A stretch of 64,000 bases of DNA from Streptomyces sp. NBC_00376 (GCF_036077095.1 NZ_CP107960.1:6634001-6698000); one strand, 5' to 3'; counted from the first letter of the stretch, positions 1 to 8,781 are shown. Program-made: numbers and translations. Notes: a model not told the origin generated them from the sequence alone.

Positions 1-935
1 TCACCGTCGAGACCGTCGGCCGTGACGACTCCCGGCTCGGCAGGGCCGGCACCCCGGTGGACCGCGTCGCCGCCCAGGCGTACACGTCCTTCGAGCAGGC
101 GTCCGTCGTCACGGTCGCCAAGGAGGCCGTGCTCACCGAGCCGATCCGCATCGCGGTGCACGGCGAGGGCGGCGTGGCCTACGGCCAACAGGTCGTCGAG
201 CTGGGCGCCTTCGCCGAGGCCGTCGTCGTCATCGACCACACCGGTGACGCGGTGCTCGCCGCCAACGTGGACTACGTCCTCGGTGACGGCGCGAAGCTCA
301 CCGTCGTCTCCGTGCAGGACTGGGACGAGACCGCGGTCCACGTCGGCCAGCACAACGCGCTGGTCGGCCGGGACGCCTCGTTCAAGTCGATCGTCGTCAC
401 CTTCGGCGGTGACCTCGTCCGCCTCCACCCGCGCGTCAGCTACGCGGGCACCGGCGGCGAGGCCGAGCTCTTCGGTCTGTACTTCACCGACAAGGGCCAG
501 CACCAGGAGCACCGCCTCCTGGTCGACCACAACACCCCGCACTGCAAGTCCAACGCCGCCTACAAGGGCGCGCTCCAGGGCGAAGGCGCACACGCCGTGT
601 GGATCGGAGACGTCCTCATCCAGGCCAAGGCCGAGGGCACCGACACCTACGAGATGAACCGCAACCTCGTCCTCACGGACGGCGCGCGGGTCGACTCCGT
701 GCCGAACCTGGAGATCGAGACCGGCGAGATCGTCGGCGCCGGCCACGCCTCGGCGACCGGCCGCTTCGACGACGAGCAGCTCTTCTACCTGATGTCCCGG
801 GGCATCGACGCCGAGGAGGCCCGTCGCCTCGTCGTGCGCGGGTTCTTCGCCGAGCTCGTCCAGCAGATCGGTCTGCCGGACGTAGAGGCGCGGCTGCTGG
901 AGAAGATCGAGGCCGAGCTGAAGGCTTCCGTCTGA
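1..935 (+). CDS. sufD: Fe-S cluster assembly protein SufD (5'-truncated)
   Basis: The reading frame is open from base 3, so the N-terminus lies outside the window. The visible ~310 residues show the SufB/SufD beta-helix core and the helical C-terminal domain (LFYLMSRGIDAEEARRL, then a RGFFAELV helix). SufD forms the SufBC2D scaffold on which Fe-S clusters are built in the cytosol. Its stop overlaps the next start by one base (TGATG). It is followed by Rieske, sufC, sufS, sufU and sufT, the usual actinobacterial SUF order. sufR and sufB would be expected just upstream, outside the window. Confidence 0.95.
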   Translation, partial: TVETVGRDDSRLGRAGTPVDRVAAQAYTSFEQASVVTVAKEAVLTEPIRIAVHGEGGVAYGQQVVELGAFAEAVVVIDHTGDAVLAANVDYVLGDGAKLTVVSVQDWDETAVHVGQHNALVGRDASFKSIVVTFGGDLVRLHPRVSYAGTGGEAELFGLYFTDKGQHQEHRLLVDHNTPHCKSNAAYKGALQGEGAHAVWIGDVLIQAKAEGTDTYEMNRNLVLTDGARVDSVPNLEIETGEIVGAGHASATGRFDDEQLFYLMSRGIDAEEARRLVVRGFFAELVQQIGLPDVEARLLEKIEAELKASV

Positions 936-1252
936 TGGCCTTCGTCAAAGCCTGTGCGCTGAGTGAGCTGGAGGACGACACCCCCAAGCGGGTGGAGCTC
1001 GACGGCGTCCCGGTGTCCGTCGTCCGTACCGAGGGCGAGGTGTTCGCGATCAACGACATCTGCTCGCACGCGAACGTGTCCCTGTCCGAGGGCGAGGTCG
1101 AGGACTGCTCGATCGAGTGCTGGCTGCACGGCTCCAGCTTCGACCTGCGCACCGGCAAGCCGTCCGGCCTTCCCGCGACGCGCCCCGTCCCCGTATACCC
1201 CGTCAAGATCGAAGGGGACGATGTGCTCGTCTCCGTCACCCAGGAGTCCTGA
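935..1252 (+). CDS. Rieske [2Fe-2S] ferredoxin-like protein of the SUF operon
   Basis: A 105-aa soluble Rieske protein with the two ligand motifs Cys-Ser-His (in NDICSHANVSL) and Cys-x-x-His (in CWLHGSSF), as in dioxygenase ferredoxin subunits. The start is fixed by the one-base overlap with sufD. No oxygenase gene is nearby. Its place between sufD and sufC is typical of actinobacteria and suggests electron delivery or redox service to cluster assembly, which is inferred rather than proven. It is sometimes labelled a non-haem iron oxygenase ferredoxin subunit. Confidence 0.93.
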   Translation: MAFVKACALSELEDDTPKRVELDGVPVSVVRTEGEVFAINDICSHANVSLSEGEVEDCSIECWLHGSSFDLRTGKPSGLPATRPVPVYPVKIEGDDVLVSVTQES

Positions 1253-1259
1253 GTCACCC

Positions 1260-2024
1260 ATGGCAACGCTTGAAATCCGCGACCTGCACGTCTCCGTCGA
1301 GGCCGACAACGCCACGAAGGAGATCCTCAAGGGCGTCGACCTGACCGTGAAGCAGGGCGAGACCCACGCCATCATGGGCCCCAACGGGTCCGGCAAGTCC
1401 ACCCTCGCGTACTCCCTCGCGGGTCACCCCAAGTACACGATCACCAGCGGTTCGGTGACCCTGGACGGCGAGGACGTCCTGGAGATGACCGTCGACGAGC
1501 GGGCCCGCGCCGGCCTGTTCCTCGCGATGCAGTACCCGGTCGAGATCCCCGGTGTCTCGGTCTCCAACTTCCTCCGCACCTCCGCCACCGCCGTCCGCGG
1601 CGAGGCGCCCAAGCTGCGCACCTGGGTGAAGGAGGTCAAGGAGACGATGGGCCGGCTCCAGATGGACCCGGCGTTCGCCGAGCGCAACGTCAACGAGGGC
1701 TTCTCCGGCGGTGAGAAGAAGCGCCACGAGATCCTTCAGCTGGAGCTCCTCAAGCCGAAGGTCGCGATCCTCGACGAGACCGACTCCGGTCTGGACGTCG
1801 ACGCCCTGCGCATCGTCTCCGAGGGCGTCAACCGGGTCCGCGAGACCGGCGAGGTCGGCACCCTGCTGATCACGCACTACACGCGGATCCTCCGCTACAT
1901 CAAGCCCGACTTCGTGCACGTCTTCGCCAACGGCCGCATTGCCGAGTCCGGCGGCGCCGAGCTCGCCGACAAGCTGGAGAACGAGGGCTACGAGGCATAT
2001 GTGAAGGGTGGCGCTTCCGCGTGA
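1260..2024 (+). CDS. sufC: Fe-S assembly ATPase SufC
   Basis: A 254-aa ABC-type ATPase. Walker A is GPNGSGKS at residues 40-47, the signature is SGGEKKR, and Walker B (AILDETDSGLD) carries the D-E-T-D-S variant typical of SufC; the switch histidine is in ITHYTR. SufC powers conformational change of the SufBCD scaffold and has no membrane partner here, so it is not a transporter. It starts 7 nt after the Rieske stop and overlaps sufS by 4 nt (GTGA), indicating translational coupling. Confidence 0.97.
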   Translation: MATLEIRDLHVSVEADNATKEILKGVDLTVKQGETHAIMGPNGSGKSTLAYSLAGHPKYTITSGSVTLDGEDVLEMTVDERARAGLFLAMQYPVEIPGVSVSNFLRTSATAVRGEAPKLRTWVKEVKETMGRLQMDPAFAERNVNEGFSGGEKKRHEILQLELLKPKVAILDETDSGLDVDALRIVSEGVNRVRETGEVGTLLITHYTRILRYIKPDFVHVFANGRIAESGGAELADKLENEGYEAYVKGGASA

Positions 2025-3277
2025 CACAGCTGCCGGGCCTCCTCGACACCGAGGCGATCCGCAAGGACTTCCCCCTGCTGGATCGTACGGTCCATGACGG
2101 GAAGAAGATCGTTTACCTGGACAGCGCTGCGACCTCGCAGAAGCCGCGCCAGGTGCTCGACGCCCTCAACGAGTACTACGAGCGGCACAACGCCAATGTG
2201 CACCGCGGTGTGTACACGATCGCGGAGGAGGCCACGGCGCTGTACGAAGGCGCCCGTGACAAGGTCGCCGCGTTCATCAACGCACCCAGCCGCAACGAGG
2301 TGATCTTCACCAAGAACGCCTCCGAGTCGCTCAACCTCGTGGCCAACATGCTCGGCTGGGCCGACGAGCCCTACCGGGTGGACCACGACACCGAGATCGT
2401 CACCACGGAGATGGAGCACCACTCCAACATCGTGCCGTGGCAGCTGCTCTCGCAGCGCACGGGCGCGAAGCTGAAGTGGTTCGGCATCACCGACGACGGC
2501 CGCCTCGACCTGTCCAACATCGAGGAGATCATCACGGAGAAGACGAAGATCGTCTCCTTCACCCTGGTCTCCAACATCATGGGCACCATCAACCCGGTCG
2601 AGAAGATCATCCGCCGGGCCCAGCAGGTCGGCGCGCTGGTCTGCATCGACGCCTCGCAGGCCGCCCCGCACATGGTGCTGGACGTGCAGGCGCTGCAGGC
2701 CGACTTCGTGGCCTTCACCGGTCACAAGATGGTCGGCCCGACCGGCATCGGTGTGCTCTGGGGACGGCAGGAGCTCCTGGAGGACCTGCCGCCGTTCCTC
2801 GGCGGCGGCGAGATGATCGAGACCGTGTCGATGCACTCGTCGACGTACGCCCCCGCGCCGCACAAGTTCGAGGCCGGTACGCCCCCGATCGCCCAGGCCG
2901 TCGGCCTCGGCGCGGCCGTGGACTACCTCTCGGCCATCGGCATGGAGAACATCTACCGCCACGAGCACGCGATCACCGAGTACGCGGTGAAGCGGCTCCT
3001 GGAGGTCCCGGACCTGCGGATCATCGGCCCGGCGACGGCCGAGGACCGCGGCGCCACGATCTCCTTCACGCTCGGCGACATCCACCCGCACGACGTGGGT
3101 CAGGTGCTCGACGAGCAGGGCATCGCGGTCCGGGTCGGACACCACTGCGCACGGCCGGTCTGCCTGCGGTACGGAATTCCTGCGACCACGCGAGCGTCGT
3201 TCTATCTGTACTCCACGCCCGCCGAGGTCGACGCCCTGGTGGACGGTCTGGAGCACGTACGGAACTTTTTCGGATAA
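2021..3277 (+). CDS. sufS: Cysteine desulfurase SufS
   Basis: A 418-aa PLP-dependent group II cysteine desulfurase. The PLP lysine is about residue 236 (FTGHKMVGPTG) and the persulfide-carrying cysteine is about residue 376 (GHHCARPVC). It takes sulfur from L-cysteine and hands it to SufU, encoded next. The GTG start overlaps sufC by 4 nt. Length and motifs match the family, and nothing looks degraded. Confidence 0.97.
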   Translation: MTQLPGLLDTEAIRKDFPLLDRTVHDGKKIVYLDSAATSQKPRQVLDALNEYYERHNANVHRGVYTIAEEATALYEGARDKVAAFINAPSRNEVIFTKNASESLNLVANMLGWADEPYRVDHDTEIVTTEMEHHSNIVPWQLLSQRTGAKLKWFGITDDGRLDLSNIEEIITEKTKIVSFTLVSNIMGTINPVEKIIRRAQQVGALVCIDASQAAPHMVLDVQALQADFVAFTGHKMVGPTGIGVLWGRQELLEDLPPFLGGGEMIETVSMHSSTYAPAPHKFEAGTPPIAQAVGLGAAVDYLSAIGMENIYRHEHAITEYAVKRLLEVPDLRIIGPATAEDRGATISFTLGDIHPHDVGQVLDEQGIAVRVGHHCARPVCLRYGIPATTRASFYLYSTPAEVDALVDGLEHVRNFFG

Positions 3278-3302
3278 TGGGCGAGCGGCTGAGGGTTGAC
3301 TG

Positions 3303-3758
3303 GTGAAGCTTGATTCCATGTACCAGGAAGTGATCCTGGACCACTACAAGCACCCCCACGGGCGCGGCCTGCGGGACGGCGACGCCGAGGTGCACCACGT
3401 CAACCCGACGTGTGGCGACGAGATCACTCTCCGGGTGAAGTACGACGGCGAGACCATCGCCGATGTGTCGTACGAGGGTCAGGGCTGCTCCATCAGCCAG
3501 GCCAGCGCCTCCGTGCTGAACGACCTGCTGGTCGGCAAGGAGCTGGGCCAGGCGCAGAAGATCCAGGAGACCTTCCTGGAGCTGATGCAGTCGAAGGGCC
3601 AGCTGGAGCCGGACGACGCGATGGAGGAGGTGCTGGAGGACGCGGTCGCGTTCGCCGGCGTCTCGAAGTACCCGGCCCGCGTGAAGTGCGCGCTGCTGAG
3701 CTGGATGGCATGGAAGGACGCGACGGCCAAAGCGCTGTCCGAAGGGAAGACGGCATGA
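3303..3758 (+). CDS. sufU: Zinc-dependent sulfurtransferase SufU
   Basis: A 151-aa IscU/NifU-N type protein. Zn-ligand cysteines are C37 (PTCGDE), C62 (GQGCSIS) and one near the C-terminus (VKCALLSW), with the conserved Asp two residues after C37. The insertion between the second and third Cys is typical of Gram-positive SufU, which accepts persulfide sulfur from SufS by zinc-ligand swapping and passes it to SufBCD. The GTG start lies 25 nt after sufS. The stop overlaps the next start by 4 nt (ATGA). Confidence 0.95.
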   Translation: MKLDSMYQEVILDHYKHPHGRGLRDGDAEVHHVNPTCGDEITLRVKYDGETIADVSYEGQGCSISQASASVLNDLLVGKELGQAQKIQETFLELMQSKGQLEPDDAMEEVLEDAVAFAGVSKYPARVKCALLSWMAWKDATAKALSEGKTA

Positions 3759-4102
3759 GCGATCACGGTACGCCGGAAGTACTGACCACCAAGCCGGCCT
3801 CCGAGGAGGAGGTCCGTGAGGCGCTGTACGACGTCGTCGACCCCGAGCTGGGCATCGACGTCGTCAACCTGGGCCTGATCTACGGCATCCACATCGACGA
3901 CGCCAACATCGCCACCCTCGACATGACGCTGACGTCCGCGGCCTGCCCGCTGACCGATGTCATCGAGGACCAGGCGAAGTCCGCGACCGAGGGCATCGTC
4001 AACGAACTGCGGATCAACTGGGTCTGGATGCCGCCGTGGGGCCCGGACAAGATCACGGACGACGGGCGCGAGCAGCTGCGGGCCCTGGGCTTCAACGTCT
4101 GA
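3755..4102 (+). CDS. sufT: Metal-sulfur cluster assembly factor SufT (MIP18/DUF59)
   Basis: A 115-aa DUF59/PaaD-like protein with the signature DPELGIDVVNLGLIY and a single conserved Cys in TSAACPLTD. Family members help deliver or mature Fe-S clusters. It is the last gene of the operon: start coupled to sufU by a 4-nt overlap, stop 17 nt before a strong intrinsic terminator. Confidence 0.93.
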   Translation: MSDHGTPEVLTTKPASEEEVREALYDVVDPELGIDVVNLGLIYGIHIDDANIATLDMTLTSAACPLTDVIEDQAKSATEGIVNELRINWVWMPPWGPDKITDDGREQLRALGFNV

Positions 4103-4119
4103 GCCCATTGCCGACGACG

Positions 4120-4153
4120 AACGGCCCCCGGCTTCGTGCCGGGGGCCGTTTTT
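4120..4153 (+). terminator. Intrinsic terminator of the suf operon
   Basis: Perfect 13-bp G/C-rich stem: 5' arm 4120-4132, loop TTCGT, 3' arm 4138-4150, followed immediately by TTT. It lies 17 nt after the sufT stop. Confidence 0.9.
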
Positions 4154-4248
4154 CGTCGTTGTTTCACCTGCCGTACTCACGAGGTGTGTCCCTCGTTGGC
4201 CCGGGTAGCGGAACCTACCCGCGACACCACGCCGACGAGAGGCATGCC

Positions 4249-5643
4249 GTGCTGCATCAGCTTTCGCTCCCCGACCGCAGGATGGCCGCCGCCGCGGGCG
4301 GAGTGCTCCTGCTGGCCGCGCTGGGGATCAACGCCCCCGCGCACGCCGCGAGTTACGGAACGCCGACGATCGCCTTCTCGGCCTCCTACCTCTCCGGTGC
4401 CGTCGGTGCGAGCGGCGACCCCGTGGTCACCGTCACCGTCGCGCAGAGCGGGGCCGACGCGAGCGCGCTCGGCGTGGCGGCTTCCGCCAGCTCCAAGGCG
4501 TCCGTCGCCGGGACCGGGGACGTGACCGTGACCGGTACGGGCGCCACCCGGCGGCTCTCCGTCGCCGCGCACGAGCGCGGCTACACCGACCTCACGATCA
4601 AGGTCACCGGACTCGGCGGAAAGACCGCCACCAGGACGCTGCACTACGCCGCCTCCGCCGCCGTGCGGAACGCCGCCGACACCCGCTACCTCACCGGCTC
4701 CTCGGACGCCTCGGCAGCCGTCGACGTCGGTGGCGGATACATGGTCGTGGCCGACGACGAGTCCAACACGCTGCGCCTGTACGACCGTTCCTCGTCCGGC
4801 GCGCCCGTGAAGAGCTGGGACGTCGGCCCGGAGCTCGGGGCGGACAAGGAGGTCGACATCGAGGGCGCGGCCCGGGTCGGCGACACCATCTACTGGACCG
4901 GATCGCTCGGCAACAACAAGGACGGCGAGTACAAGTCCGACCGCAACACCGTCTTCACCACGACGGTGACCGGCTCGGGCGCGGCCACCGCGCTGACGGT
5001 GGGTGGTAGGTACGGGAAGCTCCGGGACGATCTCGTCGCGTGGGACAAGGCCAACGGCAACCGGCTCGGCTTCGCCGCGGGCACGGCGGACGGCGAAGTG
5101 CCCAAGCAGATCGACGGGTTCAACATCGAGGGTCTGGAGTTCGCGCCCGGCTCGACGACCACCGCGTACCTCGGCTTCCGGGCACCACTGGTCCCGCCGA
5201 AGGCGGGCGGCAAGGCTCTGATCGTGCCCGTCACCAACTTCGACGAGGTGGCCGGCAGCGGGGCGAAGGCCGTCATGGGCGCGCCGATCGAGCTGGACCT
5301 CGGCGGGCTCAGCATCCGGGACATCCGCAAGAACGCCGCCGACCAGTACCTGATCGTGGCCGGTTCCTGGGCGGCCGACGGCAACTCCGACCCGTACGCC
5401 CTCTACGCCTGGGACGGGATCGCCTCGCACGCCCCGGTCAAGCGGGCCGATCTGCCGACCGCCGACGCGGGCGGCTGGGAGGCCGTCGTGGACGTTCCCG
5501 ACCTCACCGTTCCGGGCGCCCGGACGCAGCTGATCACCGATGCCGGTTCGGCCGACCTGTACGGGGACGGCACGGAGGCGAAGGATCTCGACCACGCCGA
5601 GTGGAAGAAGTCCCGCGCCGTCCGGTTCACCGTCGGCGGCTGA
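4249..5643 (+). CDS. Secreted protein, probable beta-propeller (DUF3616-like)
   Basis: A 464-aa exported protein of unknown function. The GTG start follows GAGAGG with a 6-nt spacer. A Sec signal peptide covers roughly the first 35 residues (RRM, an AAAAGGVLLLAALGI core, cleavage near AHA-AS). About 120 residues rich in T/V/S/A look like a small beta domain. The rest contains repeated beta-strand segments with D-x-E-G and W-D-G turns (VDIEGAARVGDTIYWTG, DGFNIEGLEFAPG), which suggests a propeller of the DUF3616 type. It stands alone after the suf terminator. The fold is an inference and no enzyme motif is evident. Confidence 0.7.
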   Translation: MLHQLSLPDRRMAAAAGGVLLLAALGINAPAHAASYGTPTIAFSASYLSGAVGASGDPVVTVTVAQSGADASALGVAASASSKASVAGTGDVTVTGTGATRRLSVAAHERGYTDLTIKVTGLGGKTATRTLHYAASAAVRNAADTRYLTGSSDASAAVDVGGGYMVVADDESNTLRLYDRSSSGAPVKSWDVGPELGADKEVDIEGAARVGDTIYWTGSLGNNKDGEYKSDRNTVFTTTVTGSGAATALTVGGRYGKLRDDLVAWDKANGNRLGFAAGTADGEVPKQIDGFNIEGLEFAPGSTTTAYLGFRAPLVPPKAGGKALIVPVTNFDEVAGSGAKAVMGAPIELDLGGLSIRDIRKNAADQYLIVAGSWAADGNSDPYALYAWDGIASHAPVKRADLPTADAGGWEAVVDVPDLTVPGARTQLITDAGSADLYGDGTEAKDLDHAEWKKSRAVRFTVGG

Positions 5644-5674
5644 CGGACCGGACGGGCGGGCCCCGGGCGTGGTC

Positions 5675-6778
5675 CTACGGTCCGTACGGCGGCGGCGGTG
5701 CGGCGGCCGCCGCCTCGGCCAGGGCCGGGCCCAGGTTCTCGGTGCGCATGCGCCGGTCGACGTAGAGCAGCCCGGTCACCAGCTGCGGGAACGTCGCCGC
5801 GATGAACTGGCTGATCAGCTGCCCGAGCGCCATGATCACCAGGTAGCCGCTCATGGCGAAGGCGATCGCGGCCGGGTTCGGGTCCTCGTCCAGGGTCGTG
5901 CCGCCGATCATGCCGGAGAACATGCCGAGGAACGAGAACGGGATCTGGATGACGTAGCTCGCGACATAGGCCATGCCGAGGGCCAGCAGGGTGATCCCGA
6001 GGACCCGCCACCAGTCGCCACGCACCAGCTGCGCGGAGCGGCGCAGGGCGGCCACCGGGGACTGGCCCTCGAACACCACGGCCGAGGGTGCCAGGCAGAA
6101 CTTCACCCAGAGCCAGATCGCGAGCGGGGCGGTGGCCAGGGCGCCCAGGAAGCCGAGAGCGGTCCACACCGCCAGGTTGCCCCCGTACTCCAGGGTGATG
6201 GAGCCGATGATCAGCGCGAAGAAGCCGACCACCATGAGCACCGTCGGGACCATCGCGACCAGGAAGGTCAGGACCACCGTCCCGAACACCGCCGGCACAC
6301 GGGCCCAGGCCCGGCGCCAGATGAAGGAGAAGGTGGTGGGCCTGCCCAGCACCGCCTCCTGCAGGATCGCGGGCACGGTCGCGTACATCATGGCCGTGGC
6401 GACCGCGAAGGCGATCACGGCGACCAGCCAGACGACACCGAGGGCGACCACGATCGGCACCACCTCGGAGGACCTCGGGTCCTCCTCGGCGCTGAGCGAG
6501 ATGACCGTGTGCAGCTGGTCGCTGACCGCGGAGTACGCGATCAGGGCCGTGGCGGCCATGAGCACCACCGCCCCGCCGTACACGGCCGCGCCGATGCCGA
6601 ACAACTGCTTCCAGTAGCGGCCCATCGTGCTGAGGGCGCCGCCGAGTATGTCCCCGAGTTTCAGGGGCGCCAGCGGTATCACCCCGGGCTTCGGCGGTGG
6701 CATCCAGCCGCCCCATCCCGGTGGTCCCGGGGGCCCTCCGTACGGTGCTCCGCCGCCCCACCCTGCGTCCTGCGCCAC
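5675..6778 (-). CDS. Multi-pass integral membrane protein (GDPD membrane-domain/DUF7544-like)
   Basis: A 367-aa protein. The GTG start at 6778 is preceded by GGAG with a 5-nt spacer. A Gly/Pro/Trp-rich cytoplasmic N-terminus (~35 residues) precedes about six hydrophobic helices; the motif LKLGDILGGALSTMGRYWKQ before the first helix and the C-terminal LLYVDRRMRTENLG are hallmarks of this actinobacterial family. Some relatives sit next to glycerophosphodiester phosphodiesterases; none is here. No catalytic residues are visible, so the function is unknown. It is convergent with the secreted protein at 4249-5643. Confidence 0.8.
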   Translation of the reverse strand: MAQDAGWGGGAPYGGPPGPPGWGGWMPPPKPGVIPLAPLKLGDILGGALSTMGRYWKQLFGIGAAVYGGAVVLMAATALIAYSAVSDQLHTVISLSAEEDPRSSEVVPIVVALGVVWLVAVIAFAVATAMMYATVPAILQEAVLGRPTTFSFIWRRAWARVPAVFGTVVLTFLVAMVPTVLMVVGFFALIIGSITLEYGGNLAVWTALGFLGALATAPLAIWLWVKFCLAPSAVVFEGQSPVAALRRSAQLVRGDWWRVLGITLLALGMAYVASYVIQIPFSFLGMFSGMIGGTTLDEDPNPAAIAFAMSGYLVIMALGQLISQFIAATFPQLVTGLLYVDRRMRTENLGPALAEAAAAAPPPPYGP

Positions 6779-6851
6779 TGCTGCTCCGTCATGTGTCGTT
6801 GTCCGGTGTGCTGGTCGGGACACCGTAGCGTCCCGGTCGGCCGAAAGTGCT

Positions 6852-6888
6852 CGTACCGTTGTACGGGCGGCGATGCGTACACTCGTAC
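6852..6888 (+). promoter_or_regulatory. Twin GTAC-N4-GTAC operator overlapping the SMR/tetR promoter
   Basis: Two inverted repeats, GTAC-CGTT-GTAC (6853-6864; extended to CGTAC/GTACG) and GTAC-ACTC-GTAC (6877-6888), are centred 24 nt apart just upstream of the SMR start. A -10-like TACACT at 6878-6883 lies inside the second, 7 nt before ATG 6891, so the mRNA may be leaderless. Binding by the TetR repressor encoded downstream is inferred. Confidence 0.55.
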
Positions 6889-6890
6889 AC

Positions 6891-7211
6891 ATGGGATACG
6901 GACTGCTGGCCGCGGCGATCGCGGCGGAGGTGGCCGGCACGACGGCCATGAAGTACAGCGAGGGCTTCACCCGGCTCTGGCCCTCGCTGATCACCGTCAC
7001 GGGATACCTCGTGGCCTTCGGGCTGCTCGCCCAGACGCTGAAGACGCTGTCGGTGGGCACCGCATACGCGATCTGGGCGGGGATCGGCACCGCGGCCGTC
7101 GCCGCCATCGGCATCCTCTTCATGGGCGAGTCCGGCAGTCCGGTCAAACTGGCGGGCATAGCGCTGGTCATCGCCGGAGTGGTGGTGCTGAACCTGGGCG
7201 GGGCCCACTGA
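6891..7211 (+). CDS. SMR-family small multidrug resistance efflux protein
   Basis: A 106-aa four-helix protein of the small multidrug resistance family. The membrane-embedded glutamate is in the first helix (AAEVAGTTAMKYSEGFT), followed by the usual Trp/Gly pattern (YAIWAGIGTA). Such proteins dimerise and export cationic compounds by proton exchange. No Shine-Dalgarno precedes ATG 6891, consistent with a leaderless transcript; an in-frame ATG at 6873 would add six residues and is less family-like. The stop overlaps the tetR start by one base, so exporter and repressor form one operon. Confidence 0.92.
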   Translation: MGYGLLAAAIAAEVAGTTAMKYSEGFTRLWPSLITVTGYLVAFGLLAQTLKTLSVGTAYAIWAGIGTAAVAAIGILFMGESGSPVKLAGIALVIAGVVVLNLGGAH

Positions 7212-7747
7212 TGGTGCGCCGTTACGACCCCGAGCGGCGCGACCGCATCATCGATGCCGCGATCAGGGTGGTCGGCGCCAAGGGCATCGCTGGGCTGAGC
7301 CACCGCTCCGTCGCCGCCGAGGCGGATGTGCCGCTCGGCTCGACGACGTATCACTTCGCCTCGCTGGACGAGCTGTTGATCGCCGCGCTGCGCCGGTCGA
7401 ACGAGAACTTCGCCGAGGTCATGCGGGAGAGCGAGGCGCTGGCCGATCCGGCGGCCGATCTCGCCGAGGAGCTGGCCCGGCTGCTGGGGGAGTACTTCTC
7501 CGGCGGGCGCGGGAGGGCCGAGCTGGAGTACGAGCTGTATCTAGCCGCGCTCCGCAGGCCCGCGCTGCGGCCCGTCGCCGCCGAGTGGACCGACGGCACC
7601 GCCGAGCTGCTGTCCGGGCGCACCGATCCGGTCACCGCGCGGGCGCTGATCGCGCTGATGGACGGGATCTGCCTGCAGGTGCTGCTCACCGGCGGCGAGT
7701 ACGACGAAGCGTACGCGCGGGAGATGCTGCGGCGGATCGCCGGTTGA
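7211..7747 (+). CDS. TetR-family transcriptional regulator
   Basis: A 178-aa regulator with an N-terminal TetR helix-turn-helix (IIDAAIRVVGAKGIAGLSHRSVA, then LGSTTYHFASLDEL) and a helical ligand-binding C-terminal domain. Coupling to the SMR gene (TGATG) and the palindromes upstream of that gene suggest it represses its own operon and responds to exported compounds; the ligand is unknown. Confidence 0.93.
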   Translation: MVRRYDPERRDRIIDAAIRVVGAKGIAGLSHRSVAAEADVPLGSTTYHFASLDELLIAALRRSNENFAEVMRESEALADPAADLAEELARLLGEYFSGGRGRAELEYELYLAALRRPALRPVAAEWTDGTAELLSGRTDPVTARALIALMDGICLQVLLTGGEYDEAYAREMLRRIAG

Positions 7748-7853
7748 CGGATCCGACCGCCGATCGCCGGGTAACGGCTCCGTCCCCGCGCGCCGGGTGA
7801 TCGCTCCGCCCGCGACCGACGGAACGGGTGACCGCTCCGTCCCCGCGTGCCCC

Positions 7854-8741
7854 TCACGCGCCGGACGGGCCCCCGTTCCGTACCGCCGCCAGGGCCGCCC
7901 GGACGCTCGCCTCGATGTCGGTGATCGGATACAGCGCCTCGCGGACCGTCCGGTCGCGGTCCACCACCAGCGTCAGCCGCTTCAGCCGGCTGATGCCGCC
8001 CGCGCGGAAGGTGGGCAGGCGCAGTGCCGCCGTCAGCTCCAGCTCCGCGTCGGACAGCAGCGGGAACCGCAGCCGCTCCGCGTCCGCGAAGGCCCGTTGC
8101 TCGTCCGGGCGCTGGGTGGAGACCCCCTGCACGGTCGCGCCCGCCGCGGTGAACCCGGCCAACTGGTCGCGGTACGTGCACGATTCGAGTGTGCAGCCGC
8201 TCGCGCCCGGGATCTCGGCCCAGCCCGGCGGATAGGCGTCCCGGCGGGCGTAGGCGCCGGGGAAGAAGTACAGGACGGTGTACGGGGTGCCGGCGACCGG
8301 GTCGCGCGGCGCGCCGTCGAGGTCCGGCAGCCGCAGCTCGGGCAGGCGGGTGCCCACCAGGGCGTGCACCCGGGCCGCCTCCTTCGAGGCCTCCGCGGTC
8401 GTCGCCATCATTTCCCCTTCTCCCAGTACCCAGGTGTCGCCCCAGTCCTGGAGCGCGATCAGTACGGGCAGCAGCGCGCGTCCACGCGGGGTGAGGCGGT
8501 ACTCGTACCGGGGTGGCCGGTCCTGGTACGGCTGTCGGGAGAGCACGCCCGCGTCGACCAGCAGCCGCAGCCGCTCGGTCAGCACCTTGCGGGACACGCC
8601 CAGCTCCTGCTGGAGCGCGTCGAAGCGGTGCACCCCGCGCGCCGTGTCCCGCACGATCAGCAGGGTCCACCAGTCGCCCACGACATCGAGCGCCTGGGCG
8701 ATCGCGCAGTCGGCGTCGGCCAGGCTGGTGCGCTGGGGCAT
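7854..8741 (-). CDS. HxlR-type regulator fused to a PrxQ/BCP-like peroxiredoxin
   Basis: A 295-aa two-domain protein. Residues ~8-105 form an HxlR winged helix (C12, WWTLLIVRD, RKVLTERLRLLVDAG, YRLTPRGRALLPVL). Residues ~125-285 form a thioredoxin-fold AhpC/TSA domain with a GCTLESC motif (C183 and C188), matching the peroxidatic and resolving cysteines of atypical 2-Cys PrxQ. The fusion suggests a one-component thiol-redox sensor: the Prx domain would be oxidised and alter DNA binding. It is divergent from an MFS exporter, its likely target. The sensing mechanism is inferred. Confidence 0.88.
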   Translation of the reverse strand: MPQRTSLADADCAIAQALDVVGDWWTLLIVRDTARGVHRFDALQQELGVSRKVLTERLRLLVDAGVLSRQPYQDRPPRYEYRLTPRGRALLPVLIALQDWGDTWVLGEGEMMATTAEASKEAARVHALVGTRLPELRLPDLDGAPRDPVAGTPYTVLYFFPGAYARRDAYPPGWAEIPGASGCTLESCTYRDQLAGFTAAGATVQGVSTQRPDEQRAFADAERLRFPLLSDAELELTAALRLPTFRAGGISRLKRLTLVVDRDRTVREALYPITDIEASVRAALAAVRNGGPSGA

Positions 8742-8781
8742 CGGCTCCTCCGTCCGTCTCCCGTATTCGCCGCTTACCGGA

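Noticed and set aside
1988..3319. 443-aa ORF antisense to sufS
   Set aside because: High-GC sequence gives long open antisense frames. Arg/Val/His-rich composition, full overlap with a clear sufS and no recognisable motif show it is a shadow.
4177..5595. 472-aa ORF antisense to the secreted protein
   Set aside because: It covers a gene with signal peptide and ribosome site on the plus strand. The antisense product is low-complexity Gly/Arg/Val with no domain.
7748..7853. Short direct repeats of CGCTCCGTCCCCGCG type between tetR and the HxlR fusion
   Set aside because: Only two partial copies of GC-rich sequence in a 106-nt gap; could be chance.
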